A DNA stretch of 56,593 bases from Verrucomicrobiaceae bacterium (GCA_027489965.1 JAIXZA010000025.1:1-56593); one strand, 5' to 3'. Numbered from the stretch's first letter, positions 32,385-42,102 are shown. Notes: generated by a model from the letters alone, not told the origin. Numbers and translations: made by a program.

Positions 32385-32413
32385 CAAATAGGGCGGACCA
32401 CTCGGTCCGCCCT
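32385..32413 (-). terminator. Rho-independent terminator of the PP2C gene
   Basis: On the minus strand, AGGGCGGACC (from 32413) pairs perfectly with GGTCCGCCCT over a 4-base loop and runs into ATTTGTTTTTG. It lies about 180 bp beyond the PP2C stop and 55 bp before the ion-channel start. The stretch 32414-32591 contains only a 6-bp GTCTCA hairpin and no gene. Confidence 0.68.
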
Positions 32414-32591
32414 GAAGTTTTCGAAGGATGCCAACAGCCAGAAGAACAACCCACTATTTGAAAAATTCGGTTGGAAGCCGCGCTTCCCTCACCTGCAAAC
32501 AATGTCTCACTTTTTGAGACCGATGTGTCAGCCATCGGTAAATGGCTTGTAAGGCGTTTGTGAAATGTCGATGAAAGGATGAGTCCTGTGG

Positions 32592-33428
32592 TTAAGCCAA
32601 TTCCACGACAATCGCGGTGCAGTTGTCACGCCCGGATTCTGAGACCGCTAGTTCAACGATCTTTGTTGCCTTTGGCCGATCAGGGGAAGGGGCCGTGACA
32701 TGCTCAAGCAAGCGGGCATCCCAGAGACCATCAATGACGCCGTCAGAGCAGATGAGAAAGCGATCGCCAGCATGGCAACTGATGGAACCGAGATGAGGTC
32801 GCAGCGTTTGCTGGCCTGCTCCCAGCGCCTGATTGAGCACATTCTTAGCTGGGTGAGTGCGGGCTTCACGCTCATTGAGTTTTCCATTCCGTCGCAGCCA
32901 GCCGACATGACTGTGATCATGGGTCAGTTGAGTCATGCCGCCTGAAGCAGGAAGATAATAGATTCGGCTATCCCCCACATGCACGAAATGCATCCAGCCA
33001 GGTGAAAAGCAGGCCAGACTCAGCGTTGCTCCCATGCCTGCGCATTCGGCATAACTACGCCCTAGCTTCAGCAAATCTGCGTGCACTTGATGGCAGAGTT
33101 CATTGAGTACTTCCTCAAAGCCGGAACCCAGTCCCTGAGCTGCCAGTTTGTAGGCCCGAGGCATCAGTCGGGTGATTTTTTCCACAGTGATTTTGCTGGC
33201 AAACTCGCCTGACTTGGCTCCGCCCATGCCATCACTCACGGCAAAGACAAAATCTCCCGTTGAGAAATCTCCTTGTCCCGTCTTTCCCAGATAACGGGCT
33301 TCACAGGCATCGTAGGTTAAGGCTAGAAACACATCTTCATTGTTTTTCCTGAACCGCCCCACGTGCGTCATGCCCGACCAATGCAGGGTTGATGGGGCAG
33401 TTGAAATCGGAGTTTCGGAGTCAGACAT
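32592..33428 (-). CDS. PP2C-type (PPM) Ser/Thr protein phosphatase
   Basis: A 278-residue metal-dependent phosphatase. Motifs in order: GRFRKNNEDVFLAL (motif 1), FVFAVSDGMGGAKSGEFAS (motif 2, metal-binding Asp), MGATLSLACF, HVGDSRIYYL, LTHDHSHVG, FLICSDGVIDGL and GRDNCTAIVVEL (last metal Asp). All expected metal ligands are present. It is soluble with no sensor domain, like PrpC/PstP-type enzymes that reverse Hanks-type kinases. The window's kinase (17075-17860) is a possible opponent, 15 kb away. It diverges from the DUF1080 gene. Confidence 0.92.
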   Translation of the reverse strand: MSDSETPISTAPSTLHWSGMTHVGRFRKNNEDVFLALTYDACEARYLGKTGQGDFSTGDFVFAVSDGMGGAKSGEFASKITVEKITRLMPRAYKLAAQGLGSGFEEVLNELCHQVHADLLKLGRSYAECAGMGATLSLACFSPGWMHFVHVGDSRIYYLPASGGMTQLTHDHSHVGWLRRNGKLNEREARTHPAKNVLNQALGAGQQTLRPHLGSISCHAGDRFLICSDGVIDGLWDARLLEHVTAPSPDRPKATKIVELAVSESGRDNCTAIVVELA

Positions 33429-33567
33429 TCGGGAGAGATCCAGACTGAAACAAAAACTTCTCTTTTGGCAAGCACGGATGAGATGGATTCATGAATTGAA
33501 ACTGTCCCAAGAAACTCGTTGGCCATGAAAGATCTGAGGAAGGCACGACGACTCTTCATCCTCCACC

Positions 33568-35022
33568 ATGAAGTTGTCATCCTCCTATCTATTCCTAGCC
33601 TCAATCGCCGCATTTACGGGACTGGTTTCTGCTGAAAACAATGTGCCGCCTCAGGGCTTTCAGGCGCTCTTTAACGGCACTGACCTATCAGGCTGGTATG
33701 GATGGAGCACGAAAGATCCAACGGAACTGTGGAAGATGACGCCAGAGCAATTGGCCGATTACAAAAAGAAATCGGTCGAAGGTGGTTTGCCCGAAGGCAA
33801 AAACGGACCCGAAAATATCAAGGCTCATTGGAAGGTCGAAAACGGTGAACTCGTCAATGACGGTAAAGGCCTCTACCTCACCACCGACAAGGACTATGGT
33901 GACTTTGAATTCATGGTTGAATACAAAGCCTTACCAGAAGGTGACAGTGGCATCTACTTGCGGGGTATTCCGCAGGTGCAGATTTGGGATAGCACAAAGG
34001 GTGATCCACGGGGTCTCGGCCAGGACAAAGGCTCTGGCGGGCTCTGGAACAACAGCAAAGGCGCTCCAGGCAAGGATCCAAGCAAGCTCATGGATAAGCC
34101 CTTTGGTGAATGGAATAGCTTCAAGGTACGCATGATCGGTGAGCGAGTCACGGTCATCTTCAATGGTGAAAAGGTCGTGGATAATGCCGTGCTAGAGAAT
34201 TTTTTCGCTAACAAAAAGGCCGGTTATATCGCCTATGCAAAGCCAGCAACGACTGATGCTAAAAAGAAAGAGGAAAAGGCTCCTGAAAAGTTGGCCAATG
34301 GTTGGATCAAAGATCCTGCTTTTGCCAAGGGGCCCATCCAATTGCAAACCCACGGCAGCGAGATTCGCTGGCGCAATGTTTTCATTCGTGAAATCAGCTC
34401 AGAAGAAGCAATGACTGAGCTGGCTTCCAAGGACGCTGATGGTTTTGTCGAATACGTCAATGGCAAGGATCTGACGGGCTGGCAGGGTGCCGTGGATAAC
34501 TACGAGGTCGTGGACGGAGCCATCACCTGCAAGACTGGTAAAGGTGGCGATCTGTTGACCAAGGATGAGTTCGAAAACGGCATTATTCGTGTTGAATTCA
34601 AGCTGCCGCCTGCTGGCAATAACGGTATCGCTCTGCGCACACCATTGGGTGGACACTCAGCTTCTGATGGCCTTGAACTGCAAGTCATCGATAGCGATGG
34701 TTACAATGCCAAGATGGCGGCTGCAGGTAAAAAAGGCCTGGAGCCTTATCAGTATCATGGCAGCATTTACCACTGCGTTGGTGCTAAGCATGGTTACCTG
34801 CGCCCAGTCGGTGAGTGGAACTTCCAAGAGATCGAAGTGCAAGGTCAGAGGATCAAAGTCACACTGAATGGCACCAAAATCCTGGATGCTGACATCAGCA
34901 CCTTTGACCGCAGTCAAATCCCGCATCCGCCGAAAGGACTCGATCACACGAAGGGCTTCATCGGTTTTGCGGGTCACAGTGATCCTGTGCAGTTCCGCAG
35001 CTTTAAAGTGAAGAAGCTCTAG
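33568..35022 (+). CDS. Secreted protein with two DUF1080 (3-keto-disaccharide hydrolase-like) domains
   Basis: A 484-residue exported protein. Signal peptide MKLSSSYLFLASIAAFTGLVSA. Domain 1 covers about residues 27-277 (QGFQALFNGTDLSGWYGW, LTTDKDYGDFEFMVEYK, GDSGIYLRGIPQVQIWD, WNSFKVRMIGERVTVIFNG). Domain 2 covers about 288-484 (GFVEYVNGKDLTGWQG, GGDLLTKDEFENGIIRVEF, GNNGIALRTPLGG, WNFQEIEVQGQRIKVTLNG, IGFAGHSDPVQFRSFKVKKL). DUF1080 is a jelly-roll fold related to glycoside-hydrolase-associated lectin domains, now often named 3-keto-disaccharide hydrolase. Expanded DUF1080 families are a hallmark of Verrucomicrobia and Planctomycetes. A role in polysaccharide breakdown is likely. Confidence 0.92.
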   Translation: MKLSSSYLFLASIAAFTGLVSAENNVPPQGFQALFNGTDLSGWYGWSTKDPTELWKMTPEQLADYKKKSVEGGLPEGKNGPENIKAHWKVENGELVNDGKGLYLTTDKDYGDFEFMVEYKALPEGDSGIYLRGIPQVQIWDSTKGDPRGLGQDKGSGGLWNNSKGAPGKDPSKLMDKPFGEWNSFKVRMIGERVTVIFNGEKVVDNAVLENFFANKKAGYIAYAKPATTDAKKKEEKAPEKLANGWIKDPAFAKGPIQLQTHGSEIRWRNVFIREISSEEAMTELASKDADGFVEYVNGKDLTGWQGAVDNYEVVDGAITCKTGKGGDLLTKDEFENGIIRVEFKLPPAGNNGIALRTPLGGHSASDGLELQVIDSDGYNAKMAAAGKKGLEPYQYHGSIYHCVGAKHGYLRPVGEWNFQEIEVQGQRIKVTLNGTKILDADISTFDRSQIPHPPKGLDHTKGFIGFAGHSDPVQFRSFKVKKL

Positions 35023-35028
35023 TCAAAT

Positions 35029-35811
35029 CTATGCGTGAAACCCATGCCGTAGAATGTCTGGCAGCGGGTGGGTTTCATCCATATCATGCACCTCAAGGAT
35101 GCGGCCATCATCCATGGCTGCAATACGGTCTGCATGAGTGAAAATACGATTGTCATGGGTGACGATCAAAACAGCGCGATCAGGGCTGCGAGCTATGTTG
35201 GCAAAAAGCTCCATCACGAGCGTGCCGTTTTTAGCATCCAGCGCGGCTGTTGGTTCATCACAGATGATGAGGCGTGGATCATGCACCAAAGCGCGGGCAA
35301 TGGCTACACGCTGCTGCTGGCCACCCGAGAGTTGACTTGGGCGATGGTTCATCCGTTCGCCCATACCGACTTGCTCCAGCACTTCGCGGGCCTTCTTTTC
35401 AGCATAACGAGTGCTCTTTCCCTGAATGAGTAAAGGAACGCTGACATTCTCAACACAAGTAAGTGTCGGGATCAGATTGAAGGATTGAAAAATAAAACCA
35501 ATGTTGGTCGAGCGAAATTTTGTCGTGGCTCCAGTGCTCATTTTGAGAAGGTCTTGATCAAAGATCAAAACCTCACCAGAGCCAGCATCCACCTTCAGAG
35601 TGCCTGCGATGATACTAATCAGTGTCGTTTTTCCGCAGCCGGACGGACCGACGAGCATCGTGATATCACCACAGCGGACGTCCAGATTGATCTCCTTCAA
35701 AACTTGCAATCGAGAGCCGCCATCTCCAAACGACTTGTTCACGTTTCGTAAACGCGCCGCTAGAGGAAAGGAAGATTTCACAGAAAGCATGACAGAAGAA
35801 AGATCATTCAC
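35029..35811 (-). CDS. ABC transporter ATP-binding protein (MacB/LolD type), orphan
   Basis: A 260-residue ATPase with Walker A GPSGCGKTT, a Q-loop region (FIFQSFNLIPTLTCVENV), the ABC signature LSGGQQQRVAIARALVHDP, Walker B LIICDEPTAALD and the H-loop VLIVTHDNRIF. The sequence style, including TNIGFIFQSFNLIPTLT, belongs to the LolD/MacB/FtsE-like group that works with FtsX/MacB-type permeases in lipoprotein release, efflux or envelope control. No permease is adjacent, so the partner must be elsewhere. An internal ATG at residue 8 is an alternative start. It converges on the DUF1080 gene with a 6-bp gap. Confidence 0.92.
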   Translation of the reverse strand: MNDLSSVMLSVKSSFPLAARLRNVNKSFGDGGSRLQVLKEINLDVRCGDITMLVGPSGCGKTTLISIIAGTLKVDAGSGEVLIFDQDLLKMSTGATTKFRSTNIGFIFQSFNLIPTLTCVENVSVPLLIQGKSTRYAEKKAREVLEQVGMGERMNHRPSQLSGGQQQRVAIARALVHDPRLIICDEPTAALDAKNGTLVMELFANIARSPDRAVLIVTHDNRIFTHADRIAAMDDGRILEVHDMDETHPLPDILRHGFHA

Positions 35812-35862
35812 TTCAATTTACGAGTCAAGCCATCCAATGGCTGAGGCAATCAGCCAACCAAG

Positions 35863-36762
35863 TTAGGCGCGAACAAGCGAGACGATCACGGCTTTTTGAG
35901 CGTGCAGACGGTTTTCAGCTTGATCAAAAATGATGGGGGCCTGCTGTTCTAAAACTTCCTCGGTGATCTCTTTACCGCGATAAGCTGGCAAGCAATGCAT
36001 GACGATGGCGCTGGATTTGGCGTGCTTCATCAGATCCGCATTGATTTGCCACGGTCTGAGCGTCTCGATGCGACCTGCGGCTTCATCTTCCTTGCCCATA
36101 CTGACCCAGACATCCGTATAGATGGCATCAATGCCTTCCACGGCCGCTTTGGGGTCATCGGTGATGGTGACGGTTTTGCCCGGCACTTTAGCCATAAATT
36201 CAGCGGCGGGTTGGAACTCTTTGGGGGCACCAATGACCAATTCAAATCCTAGGCGAGCGCTGGCCCAAATCCAAGAGCGAGCGACATTGCAGTCGCCATC
36301 GCCTAGAAAAGCAACGCGTTTACCTTTCCAGCTGCCGAGGCGCTCATTGATGGTCTGAAGATCGGCTAGGATCTGACAGGGATGCTCATCATCGGTAAGA
36401 GCATTGATGGTGGGGATGCCACTGTATTCGGCAAACTCCACAACATCTTGCTGGGCAAAGGTGCGGATGATCGCGCCATGAATCATGCGACCCATGACAC
36501 GAGCTGTATCTTTGATCGGTTCACCACGTCCGAGCTGGATATCGGCACCAGAAAGAAACATGACCTGCCCGCCCAACTCACGAACACCGACTTCAAAACT
36601 GACGCGCGTGCGAGTCGAAGATTTGGTAAAGATCAGCGCCCAGTGCTGACCTGTCAGAACCTGGGGAGAGGCTTTGCGGTCCTTTTTCAACACGGAGGCG
36701 AGCGCGAGGATCTTTTCGATCTCGTCAGCGTTGAGTTGTTCGATGGAAAGAAGGTGCTTCAT
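35863..36762 (-). CDS. argF: Ornithine carbamoyltransferase
   Basis: A 299-residue enzyme making citrulline from ornithine and carbamoyl phosphate. Signature strings are KSSTRTRVSFEVGVRELGG (STRTR carbamoyl phosphate site), RMIHGAIIRTF, DDEHPCQILADLQTI and MHCLPAYRGKEIT (HCLP ornithine site). Its length is typical. It is the last gene of argB-argD-argF, starting 22 bp after argD. The remaining arginine genes (argA/J, argC, argG, argH) are outside the window. Confidence 0.96.
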   Translation of the reverse strand: MKHLLSIEQLNADEIEKILALASVLKKDRKASPQVLTGQHWALIFTKSSTRTRVSFEVGVRELGGQVMFLSGADIQLGRGEPIKDTARVMGRMIHGAIIRTFAQQDVVEFAEYSGIPTINALTDDEHPCQILADLQTINERLGSWKGKRVAFLGDGDCNVARSWIWASARLGFELVIGAPKEFQPAAEFMAKVPGKTVTITDDPKAAVEGIDAIYTDVWVSMGKEDEAAGRIETLRPWQINADLMKHAKSSAIVMHCLPAYRGKEITEEVLEQQAPIIFDQAENRLHAQKAVIVSLVRA

Positions 36763-36784
36763 AGGACAGACGAAAACGATTTGT

Positions 36785-38086
36785 TCAGAGGGATATGGCT
36801 AACTGATCGAGAGTGGCTTTAAAAAGTTCCAGGCCTTCAGCCGCTTGCGCGTCAGTCAGATTCATCGGAGGCAGCCAACGAACGACTTTGGGCCCAGCAG
36901 GCACCACCATCATGCCTGCATCTAGCAAGGCCTTGGCCACAAAGATAGAAACGATTTTGCCAGATGCTTTCACAGCAGGCATGGCGGCGATCTTTTCCTC
37001 ATCGAGCTCAAATCCAATCATCATGCCAAAAGCTCGCACTTCACGGATGAGTGGATGGTTCCAAGTTAAGACCTCGCTGGCAATATGATTACCGAGTTTG
37101 GCCGATTTCTCGGCTAGTCCATCACGTAAAATGACATTCAGGGTGGCCATGGCGACGGTGCAGGCGAGTGGGCTACCACCATAGGTAGTGCCGTGCGTTC
37201 CTGGTCCTAAGAGGTCGCAAAGCTTCGTTTCGTTCCCGTCACCTAGGGCGCGGTCACGAATCCAGAAAGAACCGAGCGGATAACCGCTGCCGATGGACTT
37301 TGCCCAACTCACGGAATCCGGGACGATCTCTTCACCCGGAATGATGCTCCGCCAACCACAGAGCTCTCCCGTGCGGCCGAGTCCGCATTGAACTTCATCT
37401 AAGAGCATCAGTAAATCGTGACTGCGGCATAGGGATTGCACAGCACGCAGGAACTCAGCTGTCATGGGATTGACACCACTTTCACCTTGAACTGGCTCAA
37501 CCATGATGGCGACGGTTGTATCCGTGATTGCAGCCTTGAGGGCTTCGATGTCATTAAATGGTACATAGACGAAGCCAGGGACGATGGGGCCAAAGCCACC
37601 ATGAATTTTTTCCTGAGCTGTCGCACTCATGGCTCCAAAGGTGCGCCCATGGAAGCTACCTGTGAAGGTGATGATCTCATAGCGAGGGCTGCCATCTGAC
37701 TTAGGCTTGGTGACGCCGTATTTGCGTGCTAGCTTGATCATGCCCTCATTGGCTTCAGCTCCACTGTTGGAGAAAAAGCATTTACCGTGAATCTTCATCA
37801 CGTCTTCCACCAGGACCTTGGCCAGTTCGGCCTGCTGACGAATGCAGTACCAGTTGGAAACATGGATCAGGGTGTGAGCCTGGCGCGAGATAGCATCAGC
37901 CACCTCAGGATGCGCATGTCCCAACGGACAAACAGCAACTCCGCCTGCAAAGTCGAGATACTTTTTACCATCGCGATCCCAGACATAAGGACCCTCGCCT
38001 TTCTCCGGCCAGACTTGGAAGCGTCCATAGTTAGGCATGACATACTTTTCCAGCCAAGCTGGATCGAAATCTTGAGTCTTTTCCAT
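36785..38086 (-). CDS. argD: Acetylornithine/ornithine-type aminotransferase
   Basis: A 433-residue class III PLP aminotransferase. The first motifs are GKKYLDFAGGVAVCPLGHAHP and CFFSNSGAEANEGMIKLAR (PLP phosphate site); LLMLLDEVQCGLGRTG holds the catalytic Asp, and SWAKSIGSGYPLGSFW the Schiff-base Lys. It converts N-acetylglutamate semialdehyde to N-acetylornithine. The position between argB and argF supports ArgD over 4-aminobutyrate or ornithine aminotransferases, which look alike at this level. It is 30-40 residues longer than many ArgD proteins because of its N-terminus and an insert in the middle (around GWRSIIPGEEIVPDSVSW). Confidence 0.92.
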   Translation of the reverse strand: MEKTQDFDPAWLEKYVMPNYGRFQVWPEKGEGPYVWDRDGKKYLDFAGGVAVCPLGHAHPEVADAISRQAHTLIHVSNWYCIRQQAELAKVLVEDVMKIHGKCFFSNSGAEANEGMIKLARKYGVTKPKSDGSPRYEIITFTGSFHGRTFGAMSATAQEKIHGGFGPIVPGFVYVPFNDIEALKAAITDTTVAIMVEPVQGESGVNPMTAEFLRAVQSLCRSHDLLMLLDEVQCGLGRTGELCGWRSIIPGEEIVPDSVSWAKSIGSGYPLGSFWIRDRALGDGNETKLCDLLGPGTHGTTYGGSPLACTVAMATLNVILRDGLAEKSAKLGNHIASEVLTWNHPLIREVRAFGMMIGFELDEEKIAAMPAVKASGKIVSIFVAKALLDAGMMVVPAGPKVVRWLPPMNLTDAQAAEGLELFKATLDQLAISL

Positions 38087-38135
38087 TCCTTTGAATCTTA
38101 AATTTTGTTTAATTCCCTAACAAAAGACTTCCTCT

Positions 38136-38993
38136 TCATAAATGAATCTCTGTTCCGATCCCCACATCCGTGAAGATTTCTAAAATCAGGGCGTGGGGAA
38201 TGCGTCCGTCGATGAGATGGACTTTTCCCACGCCACCTCGGAGAGATTCGAGGGATGAATCCACTTTCGGAATCATGCCGCCACTGATAATGCCATCTTT
38301 TTTGAGTTGATCGATAGCTGCTGGGTCGAGGCTGGGAATCAATGTCGATTCATCCTTCGGATCACGCATGACACCACGCACGTCACTGAGGAAAATAAGC
38401 TTGGTTGCCTGCAAGCGGGTTGCCAATGCGCAAGCGGCCAGATCGGCGTTCACATTGAGTGTCTTGCCGCTGGCATTCTCGCGGGCAACCGGTGAAACCA
38501 CGGGTACAAACTCACCTGATACAGCAGCCTGGATGAGGCCAAGCTTGCATCCTGTGACTTCTCCTACCCAGCCGAGTTCAGCTTTCATTTTCTCGCCTGT
38601 AAAGACTTCCGTACCGGGAACGCCGACCGCTTTGCCTCCAAAGGCATTGATCTTATCGACGATTTCTGGATTGATCACACGCGCTAAGGTTTGCTCAACG
38701 ATTTTGATCGTTTCCTCATCCGTGACGCGCATACCGTTGATGAACTTGGCTTCGAGGCCACTCTCCTGCATGGCTTTAGAAATCGCCTTGCCGCCACCGT
38801 GAACGATGACGGGATTAATGCCGACGGCTTCAAGGAAGACGACATCCTTCAAAAAGGTGTTTACCACGGCAGGATCTTCCATGGCGCTACCGCCGACTTT
38901 GATGAGAAAGGTGCAGCCTCGGAAACCTTGCATGTAAGGCAGGGCTTCGAGCAGCACGTCGGCTTTGCGGGTCTGGGATTGAAGGTCAGTCAT
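38136..38993 (-). CDS. argB: Acetylglutamate kinase
   Basis: A 285-residue amino-acid kinase for the second step of arginine synthesis. Motifs are FLIKVGGSAMEDP (Lys and Gly-rich phosphate loop), VIVHGGGKAISKAM (acetylglutamate-binding GGG loop), RVTDEETIKIVEQTL, and NVNADLAACALATRLQATKL with FLSDVRGVM near the nucleotide site. Start ATG 38993 is chosen; an open frame continues 16 codons upstream without family resemblance. The N-terminal helix (ADVLLEALPYMQGFRG) is the type that forms the arginine-sensitive hexamer in feedback-regulated enzymes, so inhibition by arginine is plausible. First gene of argBDF. Confidence 0.95.
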   Translation of the reverse strand: MTDLQSQTRKADVLLEALPYMQGFRGCTFLIKVGGSAMEDPAVVNTFLKDVVFLEAVGINPVIVHGGGKAISKAMQESGLEAKFINGMRVTDEETIKIVEQTLARVINPEIVDKINAFGGKAVGVPGTEVFTGEKMKAELGWVGEVTGCKLGLIQAAVSGEFVPVVSPVARENASGKTLNVNADLAACALATRLQATKLIFLSDVRGVMRDPKDESTLIPSLDPAAIDQLKKDGIISGGMIPKVDSSLESLRGGVGKVHLIDGRIPHALILEIFTDVGIGTEIHL

Positions 38994-39112
38994 CGGCAGG
39001 AGGGGAAGGGTGGAAGGAAAGGCATCCACACGGATCGTCAAGCCCAGTGAAGGGAAAGTTCACCTTTTAAAACGATCCTTTGAGGCGAAAAACAGCCAAG
39101 AAATCCGAGAAC

Positions 39113-40594
39113 TCAATGAGCTGCTGCACTCGCAGTTGCTGGTGACTCCATCAGCATGCTCTGCAGTGGTCGTGGATACACACCTAGAACCACGATGCTA
39201 ATCGCCAATGCGACAGCGCCTACTTTTGTCCAGAGATTGAGAGGAAGAGGCTGGGACGAGGATGAGGCGTCAGATGTGTACATTGCCAGAATGGTCTTGA
39301 AGTAATAATAGAAGCCAGCGGCAGCGCCAACCACGGCAGCAGCTAGGGCACCCCAGGCGGCTTGATCAACAAGACCTAGAAACACAAAGAGTTTGCCCAT
39401 GAAACCAGCCGTCAATGGCAGACCAGCCAAGGAAGCCAAGGCTACCGTCATAACAAAGGCCAGGAGAGGTGAACGTTTGGCTAAGCCTCGGAAATCGGTA
39501 ACATCTTCACCGCCGCCGTTGATTCGGAGAATGGCCAGAACGAGGAATCCCAGCACGGTCATCGGCAAATAGGTCGCCAGATAAAAAGCCACGACACCAC
39601 CAGCACTCAGATCGAGACGAGTGGAACCGTGGGCTGAAAGAGCGAGTAATAGATAGCCTGCATGACTGATGCTTGAGTAAGCAAGCAGACGCTTGACGCT
39701 GGTTTGGAAAATAGCAGGCAGGCTTCCCAGAAGAACCGTGAGAGCACCACCGACGAGTAATAAGCCATGCACTTCAGAGGCGATGAGGGAACCTTGAATG
39801 AAGAAAGTGTCGATGACACGCGTGAGAATGACGAAACCAGCGGCTTTTGAGCCAACCGAGAGAAATGTCGTGACAGGAATGGGGGCACCCTGATAGACGT
39901 CAGGCACCCACATTTGGAAAGGAGCTGCTGCCACTTTGAATCCAAGACCAGCGAGCAACAAGGCCGCCCCTAGAAGCACTGGCAATTTCACAGTCTCAGG
40001 ATTGGCTAGAGCTTTGGCAATGCCTTCGAAAGTCAATGAACCCGTTGCGCCATAGACCCAAGCAATGCCGTAAACAAGAATGCCTGTGCTTAGCGCACCG
40101 AGGATCAGGTATTTCACTCCAGCTTCCAAAGCGAGGGCGCTTTTGCGGGCAAAGGCAACGAGCACGTAGAAGCTAACGGTCACAAGCTCCAAGGACACAA
40201 ACACGGTGACCAAATCTTTGGCACCAGCCATCCACATCATGCCAGCGCAGACAATGAGTGGCAGGCTGAACATTTCAGACAAACGACCATCGACGGTGTA
40301 TTTGCTGAGGTAACCTGCGCATTGACTTGTTAACCAGAGCACTAAGAAAGTGATCAGCAGCGAAAAGCCTTTATAGAAAATAGCCAGGGTATCTAGCTGT
40401 TGGTAGGCTTGCAGAAACTCAGGCATCTGGGTCGCTGACTTATTGACCAACAAGAATAATAGGAATGCAAAAGCCACCCCACCCATGCTGATGGCAGCAA
40501 GCGTGCGACGCGTGATGGCTGGCATGAACGCCTCAAGCGCGAGGAGAAAGAGCCCGAGGATGGCTAAACCGACTTCAATGGAAAACACAGACAT
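39113..40594 (-). CDS. nuoN: NADH-quinone oxidoreductase subunit N
   Basis: A 493-residue, about 14-TM antiporter-like subunit of respiratory complex I. The second half is typical: VDTFFIQGSLIASEVHG, then IFQTSVKRLLAYSSISHAGYLLLAL with the conserved Lys and His, and LASLAGLPLTAGFMGKLFVFLGL. It carries conserved proton-path Lys and Glu residues in the central TMs (SLELVTVSFYVLVAF). It is the last gene of the nuoHIJKLMN run and lies 14 bp after nuoM. Length is normal. Confidence 0.94.
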   Translation of the reverse strand: MSVFSIEVGLAILGLFLLALEAFMPAITRRTLAAISMGGVAFAFLLFLLVNKSATQMPEFLQAYQQLDTLAIFYKGFSLLITFLVLWLTSQCAGYLSKYTVDGRLSEMFSLPLIVCAGMMWMAGAKDLVTVFVSLELVTVSFYVLVAFARKSALALEAGVKYLILGALSTGILVYGIAWVYGATGSLTFEGIAKALANPETVKLPVLLGAALLLAGLGFKVAAAPFQMWVPDVYQGAPIPVTTFLSVGSKAAGFVILTRVIDTFFIQGSLIASEVHGLLLVGGALTVLLGSLPAIFQTSVKRLLAYSSISHAGYLLLALSAHGSTRLDLSAGGVVAFYLATYLPMTVLGFLVLAILRINGGGEDVTDFRGLAKRSPLLAFVMTVALASLAGLPLTAGFMGKLFVFLGLVDQAAWGALAAAVVGAAAGFYYYFKTILAMYTSDASSSSQPLPLNLWTKVGAVALAISIVVLGVYPRPLQSMLMESPATASAAAH

Positions 40595-40608
40595 GGATCA
40601 AAAAAGGT

Positions 40609-42102
40609 TCAAGGGGCCACCACGGCAGCGAGGTCAGACTTGATAAGGTTTAAGAGCAGCCAAGGGCAGCATCCGACAATAAGCAAAACAGCGGCCAGCA
40701 GAATGAGCGGCAAGCGCTGACTGAGGGCTGGGTCCCTCATGAATAAGCCGGACATGGCAGAGCCATGAAACAGACTGCGATAAGCACGAAGCATATAAAC
40801 CGCTGACATCACCACGCCCCAAAGGGAAACAATGACAGCCCATTGCAGAGGACCGAAGGAAGTCGATCCATAATTCATGAAGCTACCCACAAAAACCATG
40901 AGTTCGCCGGCGAAGTTCGCCAGACCAGGCAGACCGATAGAAGCAAAGGCGCCAAAGGCAAAGAGAACCGTGAAAGCTGGGGCGTGCTCACCCAAACCGC
41001 CGAGCTTGCTGAATTCTAGCGTGCCGAGTTGATTCCGCATCCGTCCTGCCAATGCAAAGAGGAGGGCGATGCTGATGCCGTGGGCAAACATCAAGAGAAC
41101 TGCCCCACGAAGCGCAATCTCGGTGCCAGCTGCAAGACCGAGGAAGATGTAGCCCATGTGCATGACCGAGGAATTGGCCAACACATCATCCAGACGCTTC
41201 TGATTGATCGTCACTAGCCCCATCACAAGGATGTTGCCTAGCAGCATGAACAAGAGAGCCTCCTGAACCCAAGCAACCTGAGCGCCTTGTGGCAGTAGTG
41301 GTAGGGCGATACGCAGCAGACCATAGAGCCCGAATTTTTTCAAGACGCCGGAATGCAGCATGGCGACTGGCGTCGGAGCCGTAGCATAGGCTGGGGCAGC
41401 CCAACTGTGTAGCGGGAAAAGACTCACCAAGGTGCCAAAACCCAAGAGGAGTACGAAGAAAATCTGAGCCTGTTTTTCAATTGGCAAGGGAGTCAATGCA
41501 GCCTGCGCACGCAGAGCTTGGAGATCAAAGGTCAACTTGCCGCCACCACTAAATTCTAGAACCAACCAAACGAGTCCAGCCAACAGGATCAAGCTTCCAG
41601 CTCCAAGATAGATGGTGGTTTTCCAAGCAACGGCCTTGCGATGTTCAGGCTCGCCATGGCCATAAAGACCAATCATGAGGAAGGTCGGGATCAGCGCTAG
41701 CTCATGGAAGGCATAGAGGAAGAAGACATCCGTCGAAAGGAAGGCTCCCAACGCACCTGCGGCAATCAGTAAGGAGGCGATGTGATAGATCGCAGGCTTG
41801 TCGTCTCCGATCTGCCAAACGGCAGCAAAAGTCACCAAAGCGGTGAGCAAAGTCAGGATCAAAGCTACACCATCAGCACCGACACCAAAAGTGATCGCTG
41901 GATTATCCAGAACAATCCGAGCGCTTTCAAAGGCAAAGCCAGCTTTTCCAGCAGAGGCTGCCTTGAAGCTGAAGACTAGCCCCAGGGTGATGACAAGATT
42001 CACAACAGCGGCACCGACCGATGTCGCGCGGGCAGGTGCCCCGAGCCAGATGGCTAGGGCAGCAAGCAAAGGGAGAAGGATAACGATTTCTAGCGGACTC
42101 AT
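40609..42102 (-). CDS. nuoM: NADH-quinone oxidoreductase subunit M
   Basis: A 497-residue, about 14-TM antiporter-like subunit. The start at ATG 42102 (MSPLEIVILLPLLAALAIWL) keeps it just outside nuoL, 13 bp away; a longer frame reaches 42141 inside nuoL. Key features are FLYAFHELALIPTFLMIGLYGHGEPEHRKAVAWKT with the conserved Glu and Lys, FPLHSWAAPAYATAPTPVAMLHSGVLKKFG, and VLANSSVMHMGYIFLGL. Subunits L, M and N each carry a proton channel of complex I. The next gene on the strand is nuoN. Confidence 0.94.
   Translation of the reverse strand: MSPLEIVILLPLLAALAIWLGAPARATSVGAAVVNLVITLGLVFSFKAASAGKAGFAFESARIVLDNPAITFGVGADGVALILTLLTALVTFAAVWQIGDDKPAIYHIASLLIAAGALGAFLSTDVFFLYAFHELALIPTFLMIGLYGHGEPEHRKAVAWKTTIYLGAGSLILLAGLVWLVLEFSGGGKLTFDLQALRAQAALTPLPIEKQAQIFFVLLLGFGTLVSLFPLHSWAAPAYATAPTPVAMLHSGVLKKFGLYGLLRIALPLLPQGAQVAWVQEALLFMLLGNILVMGLVTINQKRLDDVLANSSVMHMGYIFLGLAAGTEIALRGAVLLMFAHGISIALLFALAGRMRNQLGTLEFSKLGGLGEHAPAFTVLFAFGAFASIGLPGLANFAGELMVFVGSFMNYGSTSFGPLQWAVIVSLWGVVMSAVYMLRAYRSLFHGSAMSGLFMRDPALSQRLPLILLAAVLLIVGCCPWLLLNLIKSDLAAVVAP

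Noticed and set aside
31980..32552. Plus-strand ORF of 190 residues
   Set aside because: It lies antisense to the ion-channel gene, is rich in His/Gln/Lys with no domain, and covers the PP2C terminator.
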